Below are positions 56,751 through 64,000 of a stretch of DNA of 64,000 nt, piece by piece. The translations under genes were made by a program, and so were the position numbers. Positions within the stretch are counted from its first letter, which is position 1. Each line of letters opens with the position of its first letter. Source of the stretch: Candidatus Melainabacteria bacterium (GTDB lineage: Bacteria > Cyanobacteriota > Vampirovibrionia > Obscuribacterales > Obscuribacteraceae); the NCBI GenBank assembly GCA_003963305.1, contig RXJR01000011.1:17152-81151 (forward strand), written 5' to 3'. The notes under the pieces were generated by a model. It did not search any database, was not told the origin of the DNA, and was given only the letters and a program-made list of their open reading frames with translations.

Positions 56751-57268
56751 TGGATTTGTTCATTAATGAGCTGGACCGCCTGCTCAGCTCTGCGCACGCC
56801 TTGTTTTGCGGCTTTTTCGTACCAGAAAAGCGCCTTCTCTATATCTTTATCGCGCCCGCGGCCGGAATGATAAATCACAGCCAGGTCGTACTGAGCACGC
56901 GCCGAACCATTTTCTGCGGCGCACTGATACCACTTGAATGCGTCATCAAGCAGATCTTGCTCTTCATAAATCAAAGCAAGCGCGAACATCGCGTCGACGT
57001 CGTTCTGCCCCGCCGCAAGCTCAAACCAGTGCCGGGCCAGGGCAGCGTTGCGTTCAACGCCCTGACCATTCTGATACATGGTAGCAAGGTTGTGCTGGGC
57101 CACTGCCGCCCCCTGACGAGCGGCCAGTTCATAGTAGTAGGCAGCTCGCGACCAGTCGCGCTGCACTGCTTCACCTTTCATAAACTGAAACGCCAGCTGC
57201 ACCTGCGCCTCAATCTCACCACGGTCAGCGGCGGCTAAGAGCGTTTCAAGATCCGTCCATTCAGACAT
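56747..57268 (-). CDS. Sel1-repeat protein
   Basis: A 173-residue protein with four Sel1-like units, for example AAYYYELAARQGAAVAQHNLATMYQNGQGV and KALFWYEKAAKQG. Such repeats form helical scaffolds for protein binding. There is no signal peptide from the chosen start, so it is probably cytoplasmic. The stop overlaps the start of the aspartic protease gene, which makes them an operon. The start is ATG 57268 or the upstream ATG 57298; neither has a strong ribosome site. Confidence 0.8.
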   Translation of the reverse strand: MSEWTDLETLLAAADRGEIEAQVQLAFQFMKGEAVQRDWSRAAYYYELAARQGAAVAQHNLATMYQNGQGVERNAALARHWFELAAGQNDVDAMFALALIYEEQDLLDDAFKWYQCAAENGSARAQYDLAVIYHSGRGRDKDIEKALFWYEKAAKQGVRRAEQAVQLINEQIQ

Positions 57269-57457
57269 ATATCTCGCTTGTAACTGACTCCATGCCAAGT
57301 GTCACACAAGCACCCTGTTTACATTTGTGAGCCGCGCCTGCAAGCCGTATCGTATCGCTTTACGTACAAGCATTGCGCGCAAACATAATAAATGGTTATT
57401 TTGCTTGGATATGATTGCCGTTCTTAGTACTCTTAGTGAGGTCAGGACCGGGGAGGA

Positions 57458-57495
57458 CCAGCAAAACTTCAGCAGTTGCCTGGAATGTTTGCTGG
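57458..57495 (+). promoter_or_regulatory. Hairpin in the purF leader
   Basis: CCAGCAAA (57458-57465) pairs perfectly with TTTGCTGG (57488-57495) across 22 bases, 30 bases before the purF start. The leader also has repeated GGACC. It could be a regulatory RNA structure. I see no purine or PRPP riboswitch core. Confidence 0.4.
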
Positions 57496-57525
57496 CTTCA
57501 TATCCATTTTGGGGTGATCAGCGAG

Positions 57526-58992
57526 ATGTGCGGACTAATTGCCGTCGCGGGGAGTACTAACTCAGCGCTAGAGACATTCGCCGGTCTGATGAATCTTCAA
57601 CATCGTGGGCAAGACGGCGCCGGGATACTGTCGGTTGACAGCAAGAAATCAGGCGGATTTCACCTGCAAAAGGGAAGCGGACTGATTGAGAATGTTTTTT
57701 CAGAGCGCTCCTTCAAAAATTTGACTGGCGCTGCAGCGATCGGGCATGCTCGATACGCAACCATCGGTCGAGACGATCCAAACCTATTACAACCGTTTCT
57801 AGATTATGAAACCGGCATCGGGCTCGGACACAACGGCAACATCGTCAATTTCTATTCGCTGCGCGAAGAAATTTTGAAAAAGAGTGTCGGTCGAGTACCG
57901 CTCGAGTCCGACTCCGCGCTCGTTCTCAAGTTGCTGACAGACAGTATCGGCACAAAGAAAGTTGAACCGGAATCAATCTTTGCCGCAATCAAAGTGGCAA
58001 TGGACAAGCTCGTAGGCAGCTATTCAATAGTATGCCTGACACGCGGTGGCGACATTTTCGGATTCAGAGATCCAAACGGCATCCGACCGCTGGTATTCGG
58101 CTGCAAAACGACTGTTGAAGGCGATAAAGTCTACGCCATAGCGAGCGAATCAATCGCGCTCAACTTTTTGGAATATGAAAATCTCGAAGAAATTCAACCT
58201 GGCGAGGCGATCTATATTTCCGCAACGGGCAAAGTAACTCGCCGCATGATCAAGCCGGATTCCTACTCCCCATGCATGTTTGAGTGGGTCTACTTCGCAC
58301 GGGTAGAAAGTGAATTCGGCAAGCAATCGGTTTACGAAGCACGCTTCAGACTGGGACTGATTCTTGCTGAGCGCATCAAGTCACTGGGAATCGAAGCCGA
58401 TATCGTAGTGCCTGTGCCGGAAACTTCGCGAGTAGCAGCGGTAGCACTGGCCGAAGGTTTGAAGCTGCCCTTCAGGGAATTGCTGATCAAAAACCGCTAT
58501 ATCAACAGAACATTTATTCTTGATGGTCAACAATCGCGGCAAGAAGCCATTCGTCGCAAACTCTTCCCGATTGCAGCCGAGTTCAAAGACAAGCGCTGCA
58601 TTGTCGTTGATGATTCGATCGTGCGAGGAAACACGGCCAAGCAGATAGTCAGATTGATCAAACAAGCGGGCGCAAAAGAAGTGACACTTGTCTCCTCCTG
58701 CCCACCTATCAACAGCCCGTGCTACTACGGCATCGACTTCCCCAGCGCAAGCGAGCTGGTCGCCCACAACAAATCAGAAGCAGAAGTTGCTGCTGATCTC
58801 GGTTGCGACAGAATAGTCTTCCAAACGGTACAGGGTCTCAAGGACGCCCTCGAACAGCAGTCTCTGTGCACAGGTTGCCTGACTGACAGTTATCCGACAG
58901 ACATAAATTCCGGTCGTGAATTTGAAACGAGAAGACTGCAAGATCGAAATGACGATCGCGCTCTCACGCCAGCAAAACACTCATCGTGCTAA
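57526..58992 (+). CDS. purF: Amidophosphoribosyltransferase
   Basis: A 488-residue first enzyme of purine synthesis; it makes phosphoribosylamine from PRPP and glutamine. The start is set by MCGLIAV, where Cys2 is the glutaminase nucleophile once Met is removed, so there is no propeptide. PRPP-binding VVDDSIVRGNTAK is present. Cys in SPCMFEW, CPPINSPC and LCTGC match the 4Fe-4S ligands of Bacillus-type PurF. A long frame before this ATG is not homologous. GGGGTGAT lies upstream. First gene of the pur operon. Confidence 0.95.
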   Translation: MCGLIAVAGSTNSALETFAGLMNLQHRGQDGAGILSVDSKKSGGFHLQKGSGLIENVFSERSFKNLTGAAAIGHARYATIGRDDPNLLQPFLDYETGIGLGHNGNIVNFYSLREEILKKSVGRVPLESDSALVLKLLTDSIGTKKVEPESIFAAIKVAMDKLVGSYSIVCLTRGGDIFGFRDPNGIRPLVFGCKTTVEGDKVYAIASESIALNFLEYENLEEIQPGEAIYISATGKVTRRMIKPDSYSPCMFEWVYFARVESEFGKQSVYEARFRLGLILAERIKSLGIEADIVVPVPETSRVAAVALAEGLKLPFRELLIKNRYINRTFILDGQQSRQEAIRRKLFPIAAEFKDKRCIVVDDSIVRGNTAKQIVRLIKQAGAKEVTLVSSCPPINSPCYYGIDFPSASELVAHNKSEAEVAADLGCDRIVFQTVQGLKDALEQQSLCTGCLTDSYPTDINSGREFETRRLQDRNDDRALTPAKHSSC

Positions 58993-59002
58993 GGAGAAGC
59001 AG

Positions 59003-60265
59003 GTGAATCAAAGCAAACCGGAGTCACTTCAATTAGCCTACGAAGGCTCGGTGAAGCGAGTCTACAGTTCAGCCGACCAATCAGAGAGACTATGGTTCGA
59101 GTTTACCGATGATTACTCGGTATTCGACTGGGGCAAGATGCCTGACACGATCGCTCATAAAGGACGCGCCCTGGCGCTTATGGGCGGTTACTTCTTTAAC
59201 CGTCTGGCAGACCAAAACTTCTGGAAATCGCTGCCTGCTTCTGCGCACTTGCAGAACCTTGATCAAACCTGGCTGAAAGAACGCTTAAACCATGCGGTTT
59301 TTCAGAAGCTAGAAAAGGAAGGAGTGCCCACGCACTTCAAATCACTGGCGCAAGCAGGAGCAACAGTTTCCGATTACAAATCGGCAGCGGCAAGCCCGGA
59401 GCCAGTTCTCATGGAAGTTTTGAAGGCTGCTGTCTTCAGACCGGAACCTCGCAATATTAACGGCAGCACGATCTACTTTTACAACAACGATGTCACTGCA
59501 AACCGCCGCCTGATTCCACTGGAAATCGTTTTTCGCTTCGGCATGCCAGCCGGCAGCTCACTGATTGAGCGCCTGGAAAGAGATCCAGGTTACGTGCATG
59601 CCCTCGGTCTGAAAGAGATTCCCGCACCGAATTCCTTCTTTCCCCACCCGGTCATTGAGCTTTACACCAAGCTCGAACCAAAAGACCGACTGCTCTCCTT
59701 CCAGGAAGCGGCTCTCATGGCTGATTTAGACGGCAAGACTTTCGAAGACATGATCGAGCTGGCTACTGATATTGCCCTTGGTCTATACGTCATTTTTGCT
59801 GAGCGTTCAATTGAACTGTGGGACGGCAAAGTCGAGATGATTCTTGCCGACGGAGTGCCGGTGCTGGCAGACAGCATCGGTCCGGATGAACTGCGATTGA
59901 TTCACAAAGGCGCCCACCTCTCAAAAGAGATGATCAGACAGATCTATCGAGGCAGCGTTTGGGAAGCGGCTATCAAAGATGCCCAGGCACGCGCCAAAAT
60001 TTTGCCTAACAAAGGTTGGAAACACATCTGCAAGGTTGACCTGGGCGCGTCGCCTGAGCCACTTTCACCGCCGGACAAAAACCTCGTAGACAGACTCTAC
60101 GGCGTTATCGCCAATCATGTTATAGGTGAACCGGTATTCGCCGATCATCCCTCGCTGGATCAGTACGTGCAATCGATGCCGGTCAAGCCTGGCGACAGAG
60201 ATTGCCAGCACGACGACAAAAAATCAGCTGTTGAATCTGCTGCTCAGGGAGCAAGGAAGAACTAA
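59003..60265 (+). CDS. purC: SAICAR synthetase (large form)
   Basis: A 420-residue protein. It joins aspartate to CAIR with ATP. YEGSVKRVYSS is the ATP-loop start, and FRFGMPAGSSLIERL, IELYTKLEPKDRLLS and ILADGVPVLADSIGPDELRL are family motifs. Most PurC are 235-300 residues; this one belongs to a longer form. The GTG start has AAGGAG upstream and lies 10 bases after purF; a frame open into purF is a shadow. Confidence 0.88.
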   Translation: MNQSKPESLQLAYEGSVKRVYSSADQSERLWFEFTDDYSVFDWGKMPDTIAHKGRALALMGGYFFNRLADQNFWKSLPASAHLQNLDQTWLKERLNHAVFQKLEKEGVPTHFKSLAQAGATVSDYKSAAASPEPVLMEVLKAAVFRPEPRNINGSTIYFYNNDVTANRRLIPLEIVFRFGMPAGSSLIERLERDPGYVHALGLKEIPAPNSFFPHPVIELYTKLEPKDRLLSFQEAALMADLDGKTFEDMIELATDIALGLYVIFAERSIELWDGKVEMILADGVPVLADSIGPDELRLIHKGAHLSKEMIRQIYRGSVWEAAIKDAQARAKILPNKGWKHICKVDLGASPEPLSPPDKNLVDRLYGVIANHVIGEPVFADHPSLDQYVQSMPVKPGDRDCQHDDKKSAVESAAQGARKN

Positions 60266-60270
60266 ATCGC

Positions 60271-61563
60271 ATGTTGCCTGAATACCCACTTAAAATTCTG
60301 GTTGTAGGCAGCGGCGGTCGCGAACACGCTCTGGCGTGGAAAATTGCCAAAAACAAAAGCGTCGAAAAAATCTTCTGCGCCCCCGGCAATGGTGGCACAG
60401 CCGGAGAAGCAAAGTGTGAAAACGTTCCGATCGGCGTCATGGATTTTGCCGGGCTGGAAAAATTCGCCCTGGAAAACAAAGTCGACCTGGTTGTAGTCGG
60501 TCCAGACAATCCGCTTGCCGACGGTATCGTCGATGCTCTGGAGAAAGCAAATTTGCGTGTTTTCGGTCCAACCCGAGAACAGGCCAAACTCGAGTGGAGC
60601 AAAGCTCACGCCAAGAAATTCATGGATCGTCTCGGTCTGCCGACACCCCGCTATCTCATTTGCAATTCACATGAAGAAGCAAAGAAAGCTGCCACCGAAA
60701 ACCCCTGGGCTCAGGTTGTTAAGGTCGATGGACTGGCGCTGGGAAAGGGTGTCTTCGTCTGCGATAACGAAAGCGAAGTTTTAGACGCACTGCAAGAAAT
60801 TTTTGGCAAGAGAAGTTTTGGCACCGCCGGCGAAACCGTACTACTGGAAGAAAAAATTGTCGGTGAAGAGTTGTCGCTGCTCATGCTATGCGATGGCAAG
60901 ACCCTGATAGAGTTGGCTCCCTGCCAGGATCACAAACGTCGCTTTGATGGCGACAGCGGTCCGAACACTGGCGGCATGGGGGCATATTCGCCGGTCGAGC
61001 TCTATGAGCGCCATAAATCTCAAATCAAGACAAAGATTGTCGAACCGCTGCAGAAGGCACTTTCCTCAGGAGCACTCTCATTTAAGGGCGTCCTTTACGC
61101 AGGCATCATAGTTTCAGAATCCGGACCGGAAGTACTGGAATTCAACGCCCGATTCGGCGATCCCGAAACTCAGGCGCTCATGCCCAGACTCAAATCAGAT
61201 TTACTGGAAGCGCTCTGGGCCTGCACCTGCGAAGGGCTGAACAACATAAAAATGGAATGGATCGCTCAGAGCAGTTGCTGTGTCGTGGCAGTCGGAGAAA
61301 AGTATCCGGCCGCTTCTTCCAAAGGGGAAACAATTACGACAGCGCCGCACCCCGGCACCGTAATTTATCAAGCCGGCACTAAGTTCGTCGACGGTCACGT
61401 CATTACAGACGGTGGCAGAGTGCTGGCTGTAGTGGCCACGGCGCCGACAATGGAAGCAGCTGCAAAAACCTGCTATGCCGCGCTGGAAAAAGTCTCGTTC
61501 AATGGTATGGACTATCGCAAAGACATCGCAAGGAGAGCCTTCAAGCAATGTCTATCCAGTTAG
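60271..61563 (+). CDS. purD: Phosphoribosylamine-glycine ligase
   Basis: A 430-residue ATP-grasp enzyme that joins phosphoribosylamine and glycine. VVGSGGREHALAWK starts the N-domain. VVKVDGLALGKGVFV is the ATP-binding loop, DHKRRFDGDSGPNTGGMGAYSP and LEFNARFGDPETQ hold metal-binding residues. It starts 5 bases after purC and overlaps purN by 16 bases. Confidence 0.96.
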   Translation: MLPEYPLKILVVGSGGREHALAWKIAKNKSVEKIFCAPGNGGTAGEAKCENVPIGVMDFAGLEKFALENKVDLVVVGPDNPLADGIVDALEKANLRVFGPTREQAKLEWSKAHAKKFMDRLGLPTPRYLICNSHEEAKKAATENPWAQVVKVDGLALGKGVFVCDNESEVLDALQEIFGKRSFGTAGETVLLEEKIVGEELSLLMLCDGKTLIELAPCQDHKRRFDGDSGPNTGGMGAYSPVELYERHKSQIKTKIVEPLQKALSSGALSFKGVLYAGIIVSESGPEVLEFNARFGDPETQALMPRLKSDLLEALWACTCEGLNNIKMEWIAQSSCCVVAVGEKYPAASSKGETITTAPHPGTVIYQAGTKFVDGHVITDGGRVLAVVATAPTMEAAAKTCYAALEKVSFNGMDYRKDIARRAFKQCLSS

Positions 61564-62171
61564 CAATCTTCGTCTCTGGACGGGGATCAAACATGGAAGC
61601 GATTTTGAAGTCCATAAAAAATGGCGAATTAGACGCATCGGTCGAACTTGTCTTTTCAAACGACCCGCATGCTAAGGCGCTGGAAACAGCCAGAGAATAT
61701 GGAGTAAGGACGGCAGCTATTTCCAATGCCGGTCTTAACCGAACTGCGCATGAAGACAAAGTGCGAGAGCTTCTCCAGACAGTCAGTTTTGACTACATCA
61801 TTCTGGCCGGCTACATGCGTATTCTCTCTCCTAAGTTCCTCAACCACTTCAGAGACCCTCGCGGTTTCTTCCGGGTGATCAATATCCATCCATCGCTCTT
61901 GCCCGCGTTCCCCGGCAAATCTGCTTACGAAGACGCGTTCAACTACGGTGTAAAAGTCTCCGGCATCACGGTACATCTGGTCGACGAGCAGGTCGATCAT
62001 GGCGCCATACTGGCCCAGCAATCTTTTCCGCGCTTGCCGGAAGACACGCTCGAAACTTTCAAGGCTCGCGGTCTGGCCGTCGAGCACGCACTTTATCCTT
62101 CCGTGCTCAGAGATATTTCCAACAACGGTATCAAAATAGACAATTTTGTCAGGGAGTCAATCGAGACATGA
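61548..62171 (+). CDS. purN: Phosphoribosylglycinamide formyltransferase
   Basis: A 207-residue enzyme that transfers the formyl group from 10-formyltetrahydrofolate to GAR. FVSGRGSNMEAIL binds the substrate phosphate. Asn and His in INIHPSLLPAFPG and the Asp in DEQVDHG are the catalytic set. The start lies inside the end of purD, and the stop overlaps the start of purL by ATGA. Confidence 0.95.
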   Translation: MSIQLAIFVSGRGSNMEAILKSIKNGELDASVELVFSNDPHAKALETAREYGVRTAAISNAGLNRTAHEDKVRELLQTVSFDYIILAGYMRILSPKFLNHFRDPRGFFRVINIHPSLLPAFPGKSAYEDAFNYGVKVSGITVHLVDEQVDHGAILAQQSFPRLPEDTLETFKARGLAVEHALYPSVLRDISNNGIKIDNFVRESIET

Positions 62172-64000
62172 GTCAGACACAGGGTACCGCCCAAACTGCA
62201 AACAGTTCAGCGAAAGCCGACAAGACCCTGTTGTGGTGCCTGTCAGTTATTCCTAAAACTGACTATTCATCTTTTCCACAATATTGGGTGCGTATTCCAG
62301 AGTCGTACAAAGACCAGCAAGACGAGCTGGTAAGCGCCCTGCGCGAAGTGCTCATCGATCCGCTGCAAGAAGAGTTGTGGGTAGCAAAACCAGAGGAAAG
62401 AAACGCCTGGGTTGCTCAGTGGAACAAGAGCGGTTACAGATGGTGGGCGGAGAAGCAGTTTCTGCCGGGTGTTACCGACAACCTGGCTCACACAGTTCAA
62501 GAAGCCCTGGAATTAAAGAAGTTTCCCGGGGTGATGGTTGCTTCTGGAGCTGGATATATCTTCCGCGACCGATTGATGAGCGCAGATGACGCGGCTAACT
62601 TACGCAGAACACTGACGATGCACAAAATCTATAGCGATGTTGAGGCTGTGGAGAAAGAGAGCCGTTACACGATCTATCACCCACTGGCTGACCTCTTTAA
62701 GGTGCACGATCTCTCAGCCGATTGTGCAGACGAATTCTTGAACTTTCCCAACGTGCACTTGCCGGAGCCACCGCCTACAGTGCCGGTAGATCTGGAACTT
62801 GATGATGCCGGGCTCGAAAAACTGAGCAAAGATCGGCTGCTGGCGTTGACGCTACATGAGATGCGCACGATCAGAAATTATTTCCGCCAGAAACAAGTAC
62901 AGAAGCTCAGATCAAGCCGCGGATTGCCGAGCAGCCCTACTGATGTCGAGCTGGAAGTTCTCGCTCAAACATGGTCTGAGCACTGCAAACACAAAATCTT
63001 CAACGCCACCATCTCGCACATAGATTTCGGCTCAGGCAGCCGCAACAAAGTAGTGGTGAAGAGCCTCTACAAAACCTACATTCAAGGTCCGACCAAAGAG
63101 CTGATGGCATCACGAAAAGATCTGCTGTCGGTCTTCAAAGACAACAGCGGCGTGGTGAAGTGGAACGACGAATTCGCCGTTTGTTTCAAGGTTGAAACGC
63201 ACAATTCGCCGTCGGCGCTCGAACCTTATGGCGGCGCCTTGACAGGCATTCTCGGCGTCAATCGCGACATTCTCGGCACCGGTCTTGGTGCAAAACCGAT
63301 ATTCAATACAGACATCTTCTGTTTTGCTTACCCGTCATCCGACCTGCCCGTGCGTCCCAAACTGCTGCCGGCGAAAGCGATCATGGACGGAGTGCGCAAA
63401 GGCGTAGAAGATGGCGGCAACAAGAGCGGCATTCCAACGGTGAACGGGGCAATCTTTTTCCATCCCGGTTATCGAGCCAAGCCGCTCGTATTCTGTGGCA
63501 CCGGCGGGGTCTTGCCGCTCGACGTACACGGTCAATGTGGTTACGAAAAACATACAAAGGTCGGTGACACAATTGTCATGGTCGGCGGACGGGTCGGCAA
63601 AGACGGCATCCACGGCGCCACCTTCTCCTCCGAGTCGCTGCATGAAGGTTCACCGATGTCAGCGGTACAGATAGGTGATCCGTTCACGCAGAAGCGAGTG
63701 CTCGACTTCATCATCGAAGCCCGCGATCAGGGATTAATCACAGGCATAACCGACAACGGCGCCGGTGGACTCTCTTCTTCAGTAGGCGAGATGGCGCAAA
63801 TAACTAATGGCGCCTCAATCGAGCTCGACCAAATTCCAACCAAGTACCCGGGCTTAGCTGACTGGGAGTTGGTTGTATCCGAGTCGCAAGAGCGCATGAC
63901 CCTCTCCACTACGTCGCTTGAGAAACTGCAAGCACTGGCGGAAAAACATCATGTCGAAGCAACTGCAATAGGCACGTTCCACGACAAAGGCTACTTCGAA
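62168..64000 (+). CDS. purL: FGAM synthase PurL (partial, runs off the window)
   Basis: 611 residues are visible and the 3' end lies beyond the window. It converts FGAR and glutamine to FGAM. TWSEHCKHKIFNA and KVETHNSPSALEPYGGA are the hallmark motifs, followed by GDPFTQKRVLDF and DNGAGGLSSSVGEMA. About 240 residues precede the first motif, longer than in small-type PurL, so a PurS-like region is probably fused at the start. The start overlaps purN by ATGA. Confidence 0.93.
   Translation, partial: MSQTQGTAQTANSSAKADKTLLWCLSVIPKTDYSSFPQYWVRIPESYKDQQDELVSALREVLIDPLQEELWVAKPEERNAWVAQWNKSGYRWWAEKQFLPGVTDNLAHTVQEALELKKFPGVMVASGAGYIFRDRLMSADDAANLRRTLTMHKIYSDVEAVEKESRYTIYHPLADLFKVHDLSADCADEFLNFPNVHLPEPPPTVPVDLELDDAGLEKLSKDRLLALTLHEMRTIRNYFRQKQVQKLRSSRGLPSSPTDVELEVLAQTWSEHCKHKIFNATISHIDFGSGSRNKVVVKSLYKTYIQGPTKELMASRKDLLSVFKDNSGVVKWNDEFAVCFKVETHNSPSALEPYGGALTGILGVNRDILGTGLGAKPIFNTDIFCFAYPSSDLPVRPKLLPAKAIMDGVRKGVEDGGNKSGIPTVNGAIFFHPGYRAKPLVFCGTGGVLPLDVHGQCGYEKHTKVGDTIVMVGGRVGKDGIHGATFSSESLHEGSPMSAVQIGDPFTQKRVLDFIIEARDQGLITGITDNGAGGLSSSVGEMAQITNGASIELDQIPTKYPGLADWELVVSESQERMTLSTTSLEKLQALAEKHHVEATAIGTFHDKGYFE

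Noticed and set aside
57299-57525. Purine or PRPP riboswitch before purF
   Set aside because: No conserved aptamer core could be found by eye, only one simple stem.

Overview
The window looks like a chromosomal segment of a free-living, non-model bacterium of medium GC. It has a 23S-5S rRNA cluster, complete arginine and purine genes, Sec and lipoprotein export signals, and many Ser/Thr kinases, TPR/Sel1 proteins, a Roadblock/LC7 protein and low-complexity secreted proteins. That mix would fit the non-photosynthetic relatives of Cyanobacteria (Vampirovibrionia/Obscuribacterales type). This is my inference from gene style only; the 23S sequence would settle it. No integrase, transposase, CRISPR array or prophage was seen.

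Layout. 1-5.4 kb: tRNA-Ala(CGC) and tRNA-Ile(GAT) closed by a terminator, an opposite-strand membrane-protein gene, then tRNA-Ala(TGC), 23S and 5S rRNA with a strong terminator. A 25-bp processing stem brackets the 23S. Bases 1-262 hold no recognisable gene and no 16S 3' end. 5.5-8.9 kb: four related secreted proteins in tandem on the minus strand, with microsatellites between them. 9.3-18.9 kb: a lineage-specific block with a repeat protein (seven 15-residue units), four members of a ~70-residue protein family, a 900-residue protein, a Roadblock/LC7 protein and two micro-ORFs. 19-25.5 kb: a secreted TPR protein, an exported class I amidotransferase-like protein, clpS-clpA, a PhyH-type dioxygenase and an exported GH130-like protein. 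25.5-27.4 kb: an AT-richer patch of small orphan genes ending in a broken GNAT-toxin gene.

27.4-36 kb: a VIT/VWA-like membrane protein, an orphan gene, the overlapping hen1-pnkp RNA-repair pair and a SprT-like protease. 36-44 kb: a Ser/Thr kinase-TPR receptor, the argR-argG-argH operon with a double ARG box at the argR start, lepB, a secreted orphan and an RlaP-type nucleotidyltransferase, a family linked to RNA repair. 44-52 kb: a Pro/Ala/Thr-rich membrane protein, small orphans, and a signalling pair in which a histidine kinase with a degenerate receiver precedes a receiver-HTH-Ser/Thr kinase fusion. 52-57.3 kb: a 14-bp minisatellite, an aldo-keto reductase, a soluble Ser/Thr kinase, an exported alpha/beta hydrolase, a TPR protein, a protein with two retropepsin-like domains and a Sel1 protein. 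57.5-64 kb: the tightly packed purF-purC-purD-purN-purL operon, with purL running off the end.

The strongest candidates for undescribed biology are the ~70-residue protein family, the tandem secreted family, the receiver-HTH-Ser/Thr kinase fusion with its partner histidine kinase, and the single-chain double aspartic protease. The best-supported known system is Pnkp-Hen1 RNA repair, possibly joined by RlaP.
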